From Lepas anatifera (taxonomy: Eukaryota; Arthropoda; Thecostraca; Lepadidae), in contig JAOTON010000977.1 of assembly GCA_034440635.1 (NCBI GenBank), forward strand, positions 1,279,001 to 1,343,000: a DNA stretch of 64,000 bases, written 5' to 3'. Below are positions 1-12,000 of the stretch, one piece after another. The notes under the pieces were generated by a model. The model did not search any database. It was not told the DNA's origin and saw nothing but the letters and a program-made list of their open reading frames with translations. The first letter of the stretch is position 1, and each line of letters starts with the position of its first letter. Position numbers and translations under genes: made by a program.

Positions 1-309
1 CGATTATAGCGGCTGCTCAAGGCCTAAATGCAACACCTGCCGATCGCTCTAACAGTTGCAGTCATGGGCGTCGAAGCAGTATGGACGTGGAATGTGCTCC
101 CCATTGACTATTGAAGGACCAGTGCCTTCTTGTCTCCTACATCCGCCAAGTGCCAACTTTTCCTCCTACGTCATCATTGCTGGACCACTTCTGTCCCCTG
201 TAAAATTCCCTGGCTACGCCTCTGACTCACCCCACTGAAACCCGTAAATGTGATAAAATTTTACCCAAACTTATTGTAATTCGGCTGTTTATATATACAG
301 GGCACTAGC

Positions 310-604
310 CATAGGCGGATCCAGGATAACCAGTCGGGGGCATTCTTCCCGGAGGGGATGTCATCCAGACCAGGGGGCTTCATTCGGACCAGGGGGCCCC
401 ATTTTTGGCTGGAAAACCTATCAGGCGGGCGCCAAATCCTATCGGCGGGCGCTGCTTTCCGCACCCTGTGGAGGGAAGGGGGTGGGAAACGACATTTCAG
501 GTGGCTCCATCGACCTTTCAGGAGGCACTGTGACCATTTCAGGTGTGACCTCGAGGGCACATCGAAGGACACCCGCCCGGGCTTTGTTCCTGGATCCGCT
601 TATG
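310..604. mobile_element. Small MITE-like element with about 17-bp terminal inverted repeats
   Basis: The left end (310-326) and the right end (588-604) are near-perfect inverted repeats carrying the core GGCGGATCCAGGA / TCCTGGATCCGC. No transposase reading frame lies between them, and about 295 bp is a typical MITE size. I could not see a convincing target-site duplication, so the superfamily is not assigned. The interior is G-rich. Confidence 0.5.
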
Positions 605-2784
605 GTACGTGGCGGATTAAGGAGGGTATGGGGCCCACGAGCCTCCTAATTTCGAGGGGACCCCTCCGAGATGTCTACTAATATCTGTATAAGAAAGGCT
701 GTTCGGAGGCTATCGGGCGGGGACAGTGGCGGGTCAGGACTTTTGGGGTATGGGCGGGGTTCGGCCTCCTCACCATTGCCTCACATCAGCATCGGCCTAT
801 GCATTTACTAGACATTAACATATGGGGGGCTCGAGCCCTAGTTCCCTTGTATCCGCCACTGGCAGTGGGGAGGTTTGATTTTCTAGCCCCCCAAAATAAG
901 TCCTGGACCCGGGACCGCGCGATACCTCAAACAATTTGTTCGTCTCGCTACAAAACCTTCATTGAAAACCCGTACTCCGTATTTTCATCTTAGCAACGAT
1001 GACGTGAAGGATGAAATTACATTGCTATTACACTGATAATGACTCTTAAGAGCAACGGAACATCACTGTGGAAAGCCCTGAGTTCCTGCAGGCCGGTCTT
1101 AGGGCTGCAGAAACTCTGTACTGGCTGAAATATGATCAAACTTGTAAACTAAGCCTTTTTGATGTCTTTCGTCATTTGCAGCTTTCTGACCACGTTAAAT
1201 ATACCCAGTTTGCCGATACTTGCCGCAAAACGCCTGCGGCATCGCGGCGATGACGTCACCGCCGCAAAATGCCAGGCAACTGCGGGGCTGGTTGCAGTGG
1301 TGTATTTTTAAGTTGTCCTGTTGTTGTTCTGTAGTTGTTCTCTTGTTGTTGTTCTGCTGGTCCTAGTTGAAATATTTGTGTTACGTCCGTCGTATTGTCT
1401 GCGAAATAGGGTCTAGGTGTGTGGATCCGGAAAACTGCCTGTAAATCTGGTGTGAAGCGTTACTCCTATATTGCTTTCCAAAAAGGAAAGATAGCTGAAT
1501 GATATGCAACTTGTGATGCAAAAGTTCTTCAACACTTAAAGCAGCAATTGATAACAGGTTTCTGCAATATAGAAGCAAAAATTCAGGTAGGTACCTAATA
1601 ACCATCAAACTGTCATATCATTCTTGATTGTATGTTCATGCATGGTGTATTTCCAGTAAAGTGGTATTTGAAGTATTCAGGTACCAGCACACACAACCAT
1701 GACACCTGCAGTGTGGGTCGCACAGATAACGCTGGGGTATCCATGTGGCACAGCTCAGTGCTAAAACTCATTGGCAGAGGGAACACAGTTAAAAGATCTT
1801 GACACTCATGCAGTCATAAAACACAGAGGCAAATATACATATTTAAAAGTAATCTTCATTACAGGACATGTTGTAAGGTTGACCATGCACACATTACAGT
1901 CTGGTCTGTCTGGCAGTCATCAAATTAACACTGACCAGCAGGTGACTGTGGTGTCCCCTTACAGCACCAAAAATGCTTGCAAGAAATGCTTGCATGAGCT
2001 GAGTACTCCACCAGCATGATGCGAACATGGTGCTCATGAGTGTCGTAAAGGAATTGTCCCAATTTTTAATGGGTTTTGAACTGAGATAAGTTTTGTAGAG
2101 AGTGTTAAGAAACCTAATTTGACATATTTCATTTCACAAGGTTGTCTATTCTTCTCCCTCCCTTCCTTTAGACTCTTTATGAAAAATGAACACATGAAAC
2201 CCAACTGTAAAATGCACATCGGTGATTACTTAATTTTACAACCATACACGTATATTTACACTACGGCGGTACATAAAACATACAAGACACTGAAAAATAA
2301 GCCCCGGCTGACTGAGGTGGACAAATACAATTATAAACGGAGGAGCCGAGCCCCTAACCCGTGACCGCCGACGGCGCGAGCGCTCTAAATTACGCCCAGA
2401 CGGGCACGGGCTCGGAGCCCGGCAGACGTCTACCGGCCGGGTGCGTGAAATAATAAATCAGGATGATGATGAACGTATGAGCCGGAGAAAAAAGCACAGT
2501 TAAAACATGAGCGAAAACAAATAAACATTGAGAGAGTGCTCTGCGGCTGTTTCAAGCCAATGTTGCCTGGCCAGAGTGGGTGAAAATGTTTAAACTTCTC
2601 TAAAGGTGGCTGATATTTTGTTGTCCAGGATGTTGAAGGAATAAATAAGGTGATACAAATAGCAGAGGGACAAGATTTGAAACACAAAGTCAGCATTTTG
2701 TCAAAATTAATTAAAACTAAATGTGTGTATTTTCCAAATTCAAATGTTAAAACAAGCCTGAGTGGCTTGTTTTGCATGGGACTT
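605..2784. other. Intergenic stretch with no supported gene
   Basis: I see no exon-like or protein-family signal here. A TTG/TTC-rich low-complexity run lies near 1310-1370. A short GC-rich patch at about 2340-2450 is followed by an AT-rich stretch. The open frames are short and do not resemble known proteins. Confidence 0.4.
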
Positions 2785-3430
2785 TTGCTCTGTGGTAGTA
2801 CTAGTCTAGTCTAGTCTAAACTTTCAGATTTTTGGAGGCCACTTGGCCTGCTGGCTCCAGTCTCCTACAAGCTCTTGCTATATGGGACCTAGCTCAGTCT
2901 TACTCAGGGACTTTTTCCTGAGAAGAAAGGAAGACTGGTCAATGACTGCAAGTAATAAGGCAATAGGAGGACTACTCCGGGCACTCTGGGACATCATACA
3001 TGACAGGGGCCCAGTGGATGTCAAGCTTGGCCTTAAACTGGTCAACAGTGCTGACACTCACCACCGAATAAGGCAGGGCGTTCCAGTTGTTGACAATCCC
3101 AACCCTGAAAAACCTGTGGCGCTGTCTCAAAACTGCATTGGGTTTCATCAGCTTCTATGGGTGTCCACAAGTGTGAGAGCCTCTATCCAAGAGGAAAAAC
3201 TGAGAACACCTCTGATCTATAAGCCCATGAAGAAGCTGGAAGACCCTAACCATATCTCCTCAATGACACCAGTAGTAGAGTAAGGGAAGCCTCAGGGCAT
3301 GCAAGCATTCAGGGTAAGATAACCCTCTCAATGTGCTGATCTTGCGAGTGGCCCGACGCTGGACCCTCTCAACAAGCATCTGATTGGAGCGCTTAAAGGG
3401 CCCCCAGCATACATTACCATATTTTATTAA
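2785..3430 (-). pseudogene. 3' part of a decayed CR1-like LINE (RT C-terminus and 3' tail)
   Basis: On the minus strand, 3430 down to about 2840 encodes the region after the reverse-transcriptase core. Near the start are WGPF and VERVQRRATRKI, then SYPECLHALRLPLLYYW, then with breaks a DMVRVFQLLHG-like block and a NNWNALP-like block. The same blocks occur in the intact LINE ORF2 at 46285-49128 (WGPF, VERVQRRATRMI, DWNGLP). The element ends at about 2785-2810 with a pentamer repeat (GACTA)n on the minus strand, which I read as its 3' tail. It continues upstream at 4443-4995, from which a TTAA-flanked MITE separates it. Stops and frameshifts show it is dead. Confidence 0.8.
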
Positions 3431-4446
3431 CCCTCGCCCCACCGGGCCATCGATGGCCCCTAGGTTTTTCCGGGATAGCAGAAAACGACGAGGCGCAGCA
3501 CCGCGGTTGAGGGCTCTACCTCTCACTGCATCATTTTCCCATCATCCTGAAATTTTTACCCCGGGTCACCCAAGGTCAGGTCACCAGACGAGGTCAACCA
3601 AGGTCACCTCACTTCACCTTTAGAGCTCTGTAAGAGCTACATTTCAAAGTCGATCGATTTGAAACTTCCTACACTTCATGACCCCTCCAGGGTCTACAAG
3701 GTGTATATCCGGGATTTTTCGATTTCGTGCCCTGAGGTCAGGTCACGAGGCGACCTCTCCCATTGGAAAAGCATGGGGAAAAGCTATTTCATGATATAAA
3801 AGCCACAAAAATGATTGCAAATACTCAGACTGCTCAGAACAACGTTTTTGGACACCCTTTCACGGATCCCAGGGGTCATATTTGCCCTTTGACTTTTCCA
3901 AGGTCATCCAAGGTCACCAGAGGTCAAAAACAGTATTTTGGCAATAACTTTTGACCTAATTGAGCTAGAGCGGTGAAACAAACACCATCGTGTTTGTCTT
4001 GTCACTGGCTTTCATTTGATATACGGCAAGGTCACTTTTTGACCTTTCGTGACCTCAGGTCATATTAGGTCACGAGGTGACCTCTGGCGGTCAAACCACT
4101 GGCGGGAGGTCTTTACGTTCCACATAGCGGAAAAGTACTGGCAATTTGCTATCAAATGTACTTTACCAGGCCTCAATAGCTCTAATGACATAAGAGTTAT
4201 GCCCAGTTTGCTTAATCATTGCATATTTGAGTGAAAATAGCCGATCTTGACCTAATTTGACCTCTGGAGGTCAAACCATTGACCTGAGCACTAAAACATG
4301 CGAAGTAATTTCTTACTGAATTCACGCGAGCTTTCTATTGCACTTTGCAGATTTGCGCTAACGCCCATATTTTCGGAGTTAGAGGGGGCTATCGATGGCC
4401 CCCCGGTGGGGCGAAGGTGGCGCCGACCCCGGTGGGGGCGGGTTAA
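3427..4446. mobile_element. TTAA-flanked MITE (piggyBac-like ends), family A, inserted in a LINE
   Basis: TTAA at 3427-3430 and at 4443-4446 flank a 1,012-bp insert (3431-4442) that begins CCCTCGCCCC and ends in the inverted counterpart GGGGGCGGG. Subterminal copies of CCATCGATGG or CCATCGATAG lie near both ends. TTAA target duplication with CCC ends is the hallmark of piggyBac-type transposition; no transposase is encoded, so this is non-autonomous. The interior is packed with AGGTCA/TGACCT hexamers. Taking the insert out with one TTAA rejoins the LINE reading frame across the site. Confidence 0.82.
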
Positions 4447-4995
4447 TGGATGGACAAGCGTCTTGTACAGAAGAGGTAACTTAAATGTATAGATGTTGGC
4501 AAACGACTTCTTGATGATTCCCAATACTCTGTTTGCTTTGGAGACAGAATTCGCTACCTGCTGCTGGAACTTGAGATCCCTATCCATAATGACACCTAGG
4601 TCTCTTTCATTGTCTATTGCATTCAGTGTGGTGCCGCTCATCTGATATCTGTGAGGTGTGTTGTTGCCCCCGATGTGCAAGACAACACATTTCTCTCTAT
4701 TGAATGGCATCTGCCATGTGGACGGCCAGGTGTGCACTCGGTCCATGCCTGACTGGAGGGAATCTACTGAGATTTTATCCACTCTGGCATAAAGTTTGGT
4801 GTCATCGGCGAATATCTTGATGTAGGATCGGACAGAGTCAGGCAGGTCGTTGATGAATAGTATGGATAGCAGGGCACCAAGCAAAGAGCCCTGCGGCACT
4901 CCACTGACAACCTTGCTCCAATCAGAGGTTCATCCATCGACGACTACCCACTGTCGACGATCCGACAAAAACGACCGAATCCATAGGAGTAATTT
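4443..4995 (-). pseudogene. Reverse-transcriptase fragment of the same decayed CR1-like LINE
   Basis: The minus strand encodes part of a non-LTR reverse transcriptase. In order are a WIRSFLSD-like block, SGVPQGSLLG (motif B), FADDTKLYA (motif C, the catalytic aspartates), a thumb region with ERDLGVIMDRDLKF, and LLYKTLVHP, where the frame breaks at TTAA into the MITE at 3431-4442. The reading frame resumes at 3430. The equivalent blocks occur in the ORF2 at 46285-49128, so this is an older relative of that element. It is 5' truncated near 4995 and has an internal stop near 4940. Confidence 0.85.
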
Positions 4996-7900
4996 CGGAA
5001 TCCATATGAGTAATAATTGTACTAGTGTGCTGGTACCATTTTTTAATTATTTTCGATTCAAGGAGTCGTCCTGCAGCAAATCTAACTTGCTGGTGTCATT
5101 TTCACCTTCCTAATTCAATATAAAGCACATAGAGATCAGTGGCTGCTGTGGGTGAGGCTTGTACTTTCATTCATGTGGTACATGGCGTTGCTCTTGATTG
5201 CTTTGTGCTGGGAATTTGGACTCTTCTCTCCAATGAGTGACGGTAATTTCGCAATACCGTCCACGAAGGTGAGGCGGCGCTCACTCGCGCGAGTCCCCAG
5301 ATGGTATCGGAAGACAGATCCAACCCGCAACGCTCCCCGGGGGCCGCGGCTTGCGGCGCGTCTTATCTTTTCGTATTTCGAGCATGACAGCCGGCACTCA
5401 CATTTCGCTCATCCCCTTCAAATCAGCTCGGCACTCCCATTTCCTTCCCCATGTTTTCGCTCGCTGTTCTTTGTTCCCTCGGCTTGCCACCAGATTCGCG
5501 CTGACTCGTGTATTGTCTTGTATCGTGTGTCGTCGTGAACCTGCAATAAACCTGCGGAAGACAATGCACTCAGGCTCATTTGGTTTGTACTGCTGGGGTG
5601 TTGCACTTTTGGCCTGTGACTGCCTGGGTGTTTTTGGACGACCTTGAAATCTGGCTGGTGTGGGATCATGCTTTTTATCGTTCTCTTTTTGATGGATGTA
5701 GGTACATGCTTTTTTATCGTTCTCTTTTTGATGGATGTAGGTACATGGTTTTAAGGTCTTTGCAATGGAAATTTTTGTGTGAGAAAAAACATAAATGGCT
5801 TCATTATTTTTTATTTTTTTCACAAAGCCTAATATAACGACTAGTTCAGACATTCTCTTGAAAAATGAGAGCTTTTGGTGCCAAATGTTTTTTTTCAGAA
5901 AATACCAAGGTACATGTTGGGAAAAAGTTAAACAAATACACTATTATTTTCTAATTACAATTTTCCACAATTATCACCCACTTGTTACATTATTGTGCAT
6001 CATTTGTCTTGAAAATTTTTCTCGGATTTTTTTTTGGTACATTGCTCAAGAACGGTACACAACGTAATTCCACCTTCAAATTAAGAATAGTTCATGTTAA
6101 ATTCCATTTCTATGCCAGCTTTGTGTGAAGGTTGTCTCCCTTTATAAATAGTTTCCATGGTCGTTGTAGGATCCGTATTTGGCCGCCAATAGTTGTACAT
6201 TGTGGAGTCATTAAGTTCATCAAGTACCCTTTTCCGAGCACTTTGGCACGAACCGTGCGATAGTGCTAGTGAAATAACACTTGATGGACTTCATGGGCAG
6301 CCTGATACTGTTCGCATGTTGGCCATGGAAACTAGGTCGGTGTAACTTTGCAGGTAAGTGTGGTGTAATGTCACATTTCAAATCTCTGGGGTTATCACGA
6401 AGACCCTGGGATCGGCTCCGTTCCCTTTAAGTGGTTGTGACAAAGTTGGGCTCATCCCAACTTCCGAGGTGTCCTGTTCGAGGTTTCCGAGCAATCGTTG
6501 GTTGGGTGGATACCAGGGCAGATATATCAGGGGCATTGACAACTGTGATCTGGTTCAGAGCGGGGGTGTTGCAGTGCTTGAGACCAGTCCGGTGAAAGTT
6601 AATTGGAGGTGCTGCCATGGAAGAAGTATTTACCGTCGGCACCCGGTTTGCCAGCTCTCAATAACTGTACTGGCGGTTGATAGTGCTTATGGGGCAGATG
6701 CTTCGTCACAGAGAGATGAGAAATACTCGCACAGCCTCACTGATCAGAAAGCGCCACCCTCTTGTCGTCATCATCCCAGAGGACCGGTAGAACCATGGGT
6801 CGAGTCGCCGTGAAACGCAGCGCTCCTCACGCAGCAGGGGCCGCAGGAGACTAACCAGGGTGCATAACAGGCCCGAGTCTAGTGATATGCCTTGTTTTCA
6901 GACATTTTCTCAGTTTGAAGTCCGTCCACTGCCTAGCAAACCACAAGAAAATTGAACAGCGTCGGTCAAAAAAGTGGCCATTTTTGTGTGATTCGACGTC
7001 GAATGACCGAGAGCGGTCTTGAAAAAAGAAGTGGAGGCAAAGGAGATGGGGGGGGGGTAAGAGTGAGACACAAGGGGCAATGCGCCTAATGCAGAGGGCT
7101 AAACGCTGGTTAACTTCCTGAATTGTGCGGTACAGACGTCTGCCAGCTGTCACGGCAACTTCCAGGCCGTGAGGTTGACATGAGAAGATAGTTCAGTTAC
7201 AGGTGCCGTGTTTTCAGACATTTTCTTAGTTCGCAGTCTGTCCACTCTGGGGTGCGACCCCTGCTCGACTATTCCGTCGCCCTTATCCAGGCACCAGCGC
7301 CTGTCCGATAATTTGGATCCTTCACTTTCCTACAAGACTTGTTAAATACGCACCTAAAAACAGTCAAAATAAGCCCTGGGAGGGGGTCCCAGTGTACTAC
7401 CAAAAGGTATATTGGTAGCCTCCTCTGGCTTCAGCTCCTCTTCTGAACGAAACACTAGACCCGTCAGTGGTGTATATCGTGGTTAGATCGCCACGCGTCC
7501 TCCGATAAAGATGGGGCCACCGCCCCGGCTGGATCCAGGCCGTGGGACGCGGCGGCAGCACTGTTCCGAGTTACCTGTTATCCGGCGCGTTCCGCTGCTT
7601 GCCTCTGCTCCGGGTCCGTGGCGGTGAAATTGGCGCCCACGCAGTGCTCCCGCCGTGACAGTCCCTGAAGCATGAATAATTCTGATACTATTAAAGTATT
7701 TGTTCAGATAGCCCGTCAACGGTTTGTCTATAGTGTGTGCTATATCTGGGTGAGAATGAACACGCTTTCCACTGCCCGGTGGGGGGGGGGGGATCTGAGC
7801 GGGGGCTTTTGAGGACGCGCCACCAGCCTGTTCGAATTATGAGGCATGGCCAGAAATGGCAAGAAAGTAGTGTTTGTCTTTTTCGGGATAAATTTAGGAC

Positions 7901-9009
7901 TAGCTGTGCCACCGTTTTAACAATCGACCCAAATTCCAGGCTTTCGTGTGGAGAAGCGTACGGACTCTGGTTTCATTTTCAAGGTTTCACCCATTACAGC
8001 CCTGAGCTCAATATTGCTCTCCGTTTTAATGTCGGACAGTTCAATTTTTTTCTTCTTCTCGAATTCTTGGCGAGATCAAGCAAAGTCAATAGTATTATTT
8101 AGGCTCAAGATGTCTTTAATTATGCGGTTTAGAATCTGTCCAATTGGACAGAAAATTATTATGTTCCTTGCATTCAAACGAAGGACTGACCGCTTGCAAA
8201 AAAATAAATGTGTTATCTCTGTCTTGTGCTCCTCGGTAGTCGGCCATATTTCACTTGCCGTGTGTATATTTTGGCGTCTGTTCATCCCTCCCCACAAAAG
8301 GAACGAACCGTTTTGTGGAACCTATCAATCATCGTCGATTGATACGCCTTGTCGTCGGCCAAAGTGAGGGGCCGTGAGAGATTTTAGCCTTTGCTCGCCA
8401 AAAACGACCACATTTGCAATACGAATTATTTGACTTGGGCCTTGCACTTGTCTGTGTCTAAGAGAGATGGGTAAAGGGGATAGACCACTTTGTCAAAATT
8501 TGGAAAATGGCAATTTGTAGAAAAAATGGGTCCTCCAATTCCTCAAAATAAAGATATCGACTCGGGTTGACCCATGTATCGCGTTGAATCACGATTTGGC
8601 TTGCGACATGTAAGGTTGCGTTGCCATGCCATTTTTAACCTATATCACGTGACATGCACTGCCAGATGCAAACCGATTCTTTCATGGCTTGAAATAAGGT
8701 GTAAGCCTTCCTCCCTACCTTTAACTTTAAAGCGTGCGGACATTTTATACAGAGAGGCTGCTTTGGTTGAAATTAAATATGCCAATAGTGGTTTCTCTAC
8801 ACACTACAAAACTGCTATCTCAGTTCAAAACCTATTATGAAAGTGGTACACTCCCTTCAATTGTCCTTCCAATTTGTACGAAACCGAAAAATGTAAGAGG
8901 CAAGCACTCCTCGGCCCGCTCGGCTCTCTCACCAAGGTGCCGATTGTTCGCATTACCACCTGACATGTTACCCGCTGCCACTGGCTGACTGGGGTGGACG
9001 CTTTTTCAG
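4996..9009. other. Region upstream of LARGE without a supported gene
   Basis: Open frames here are short and unrecognised. Notable pieces are an AATAAA motif at 5545-5550 downstream of a GC-moderate block, a two-copy 38-39 bp tandem duplication at 5667-5743, and a GC-rich patch at about 7495-7665. The GC patch could be a noncoding exon or promoter of a neighbour but shows no recognisable protein. Runs of G occur near 7047 and 7782. Confidence 0.35.
5667..5743. repeat. Two-copy tandem duplication of 38-39 bp
   Basis: The block starting CATGCTTTTTATCG and ending GGATGTAGGTA occurs twice head to tail. The copies differ only by one T in the T-run. Confidence 0.85.
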
Positions 9010-9085
9010 GTGGTTCTGTAAAGTTTTGTAACACTGCCATGCTATTTTGTCTTCATCTGGACCAGTGATATATGAATCTTCCACT

Positions 9086-12000
9086 ATGGCAGGTGAGTTA
9101 GAATAACGGTGCGATAGTCAGTCCTCTAAAAACTCATAATGTATGACGCTTGTCTTGACCTAATTGTTATCTACCTTGAATTGCAAATGCGATGTTTTCT
9201 GATGATGATGTTGTTGTATTTTGCAGGAGCAAACATGAGAAGGGTCAAACGGATTGGAGTGAGGAAGGTTCTGGGCCGACCTTGGCTCCTTCTGTATGGA
9301 ACCTTGCTTGCGATGGGAGCAGTCGCCATCCTCTACTACCTATCAATGGAAGGTAGGAAACAGCGGTCCTTCTCCGAGGCGGATTTCACAACTGGTATCG
9401 TCTGCAGTTTCCATATTTTTATTCATTCTGCTATTGGGCTCTAGATGTTTAGGAATTTTCTTTAAAATATGTTTCAAACGTGGCGAATTTCCAGTTGAGG
9501 CATTCAAGTTGTACCGGCCAAAGTCTTCTTCGGCTGGACTATTTGTGCCATAAAAACCATGGATTTTATTCGGATGGGTTGTGTCATTTGGTGTTTTGAA
9601 GAAATGCAACGTTGTTATTTCATTTGAAATATTATAAAGGAATGATTTTCAGCCCTTAAATGTGTGTAAAAAGTGTCAAAAGAAAAAAGAGCATGTTTTG
9701 TACGCCGACTAACCCCTATGTGTAGAACGGCAAAAGGATGATAAACCATCCGTGAACACTTTCTCTCATTGGTTCCTTTTAAAACGTTCAGGCAAGCCTT
9801 AAAAGACGCACGTCGTAAAAAAAAACACCCGAAATGAAATCAGACGCTGAAAACTACACCCTGCGGAGCCGCCCTCGGCACAAAAACTGGCTCAGAACTA
9901 CAACTCGACCCGCAACTGCAACCCGCAAAAACCTAGCAGTTCCGAACATTGCACAAGAGCGAACTACAATTGTTTCCTTAGGAAAGGAAAACGTGGACTC
10001 TAAAACGGAATAGAACACACCCTGTGCCTAAAAACGGACCTCGCGGTAAGGCAGCTATAATCTAAAAGAGTTAAAACAGTTGGGACCTTCTTGGGACCTT
10101 GACGCGACTCTTTTACCTCCTAAGTCTTAACTGCCTTACCGGAAAGCTCTTTTTTAGGTACAAGGTGTTTTGTATTCATTTTATTCCCCTTCCCATCAAT
10201 AGTTAGGCAGGAGTGCTGGATTCTACGTTCTTTTTTAATGAATGACTTTTAATTCGCTTTTGTGACCGGTTCGGAACTTAAAGGTTTTTGCACCACTTCA
10301 GAACGGTTCCTGCCGTTGGGTGGTAGTTCTGAGCTAGTTGTATGCGGATGGTCGCTCGGCAGGGTGCAGTTTTCGGCGTCTTCTATTTGTATTGTTCTTT
10401 TTTGCCGGAGGGGGAAGGGATGTCTGCAGGGTGAAGTTTTCGGCTTAAGTTTTTATTTTGAGTGTTTTTTGTCGATGTGGATCTTTTGTGGCTTCCCTGA
10501 ATGTTTAAGATATTGCGGACTGGAGGAAGTGTCAATGGATTTTTTTGTCCCTTAAGGTATTTTTTTGCGTTTTAGACGCGGGGCTTAGCTGGCGACAGCA
10601 CACCGTCTTTTTCTTTTGAAATTTGTACGCGAATTTTAGGACTGGGTCATTCCTTATATAATTTTGGACGGCAGCCTATCTCCAGCAAGCCCTCTGAGAA
10701 CTTAAGTTATTTTGAGGTCTCGTTAACTGCGATTTTTTGCTGGAATCGAGAATGCTCCTGGAAATTATCACTGGGTATTTTGTCCCGACATGTTATCCAT
10801 ACCCGCTACGTGTGTGTTGTGTCACTGAGAGACCTCCCGAACCTCGGCCTGCGTCCGCGGCAGACGATCCCGACAACGTGCTGGGCTTCAACACGCGGGA
10901 GATGCGGCTGGCGGACCGGGTGCACGAGATGGAGGAGCAGAACACGATGCTGCGCCACCAGCTGGCGGCCGCCCACAACCAGCTGGTGGCGGTACTGGAC
11001 GAGGTGGCTGGTAACGACACCACCGCCAGGTCGCCGCTGCCCGAGGTACAGTGTCCCAAAACCTGGGGTGCTGGGTGCAGAGCGACACCCAGTCAAGCAG
11101 AATTTTCCACTCACTTTTATATATTTTTTCCTGAATTCTCCACTCACTTTTCAAGTATGGTTCTAGTTACCAAAGACATAATTCACTCACATAGTTAACA
11201 ATATTCAACAATACACTTACTACAAGGGCCATTTCAATTGCCTCCTCTACTAACGTACACTGGAAAAAGAGAGCAGGAGAATCGAATAGAAGATCTCCAA
11301 ATTAACTCGGCTTTTATGCACGTCTTTCGCTTTTCTGCAAAAAATCTGGCGACTTCTATTTTTCAGGCCAATTATACCTGGCATCCTTATCTCCACCGAT
11401 TTCAGTGGAACAACAGAATCGAAATTCTGGCGCAGGCAAGACGCTCAGTGCCCACCCCGGAGAAAGTTACAGTGGGTGAACACCGCCACTAAATTCCACC
11501 ACTCACAAAATTCGTGAGTGGAAAATTAGACACCCTAGCCTTGTGTTGCCAAAGAAATGAACTGACCGCTTTAAGAGATACATTTCTGGAAAGCAGTTTA
11601 TCTGTGCACATGATTTCTAGGCTTACGTCCTTGAAAAGTTGTTTTTGTATGTCTGGTACCGAGAATAGTGAAAACCATTTTTGGTCATATTTTTGTTAAA
11701 AGCAATTATCTTGAAATTTGTATGCTAAGCAGCATATTTTTTGACATTGTATCATAGAAAATTCACCATTTATTGCGAAGAAAATCATTTTTATCCGTAT
11801 CAACCGTTCATTGCTGCGTCCACGCCGTGTGACACCCAAATCCACTCACGACACCCTACGACACCCTAGGGATAAAAATGCTGATATTTTAGTTGAACTG
11901 GAAGTGTCCGGTATTTGAATATATTGAAACTCTACATTATCATTAAATCAATTTTTCTGGCCACAAGAATGCATCCAGCTACCCTTCAAACATCGGCACT

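Noticed and set aside
1190..1290. GC-rich near-palindrome with CCGCAAAACGCC-type repeats
   Set aside because: Too short and imperfect to define an element or RNA.
5134..5640. Possible solo LTR with AATAAA at 5545
   Set aside because: No matching second LTR, no clear TG...CA borders, no target duplication and no primer-binding site could be seen.
6358..6813. 151-codon open frame with a matching antisense frame
   Set aside because: No recognisable family, no splice-consistent partner and no codon pattern that stands out.
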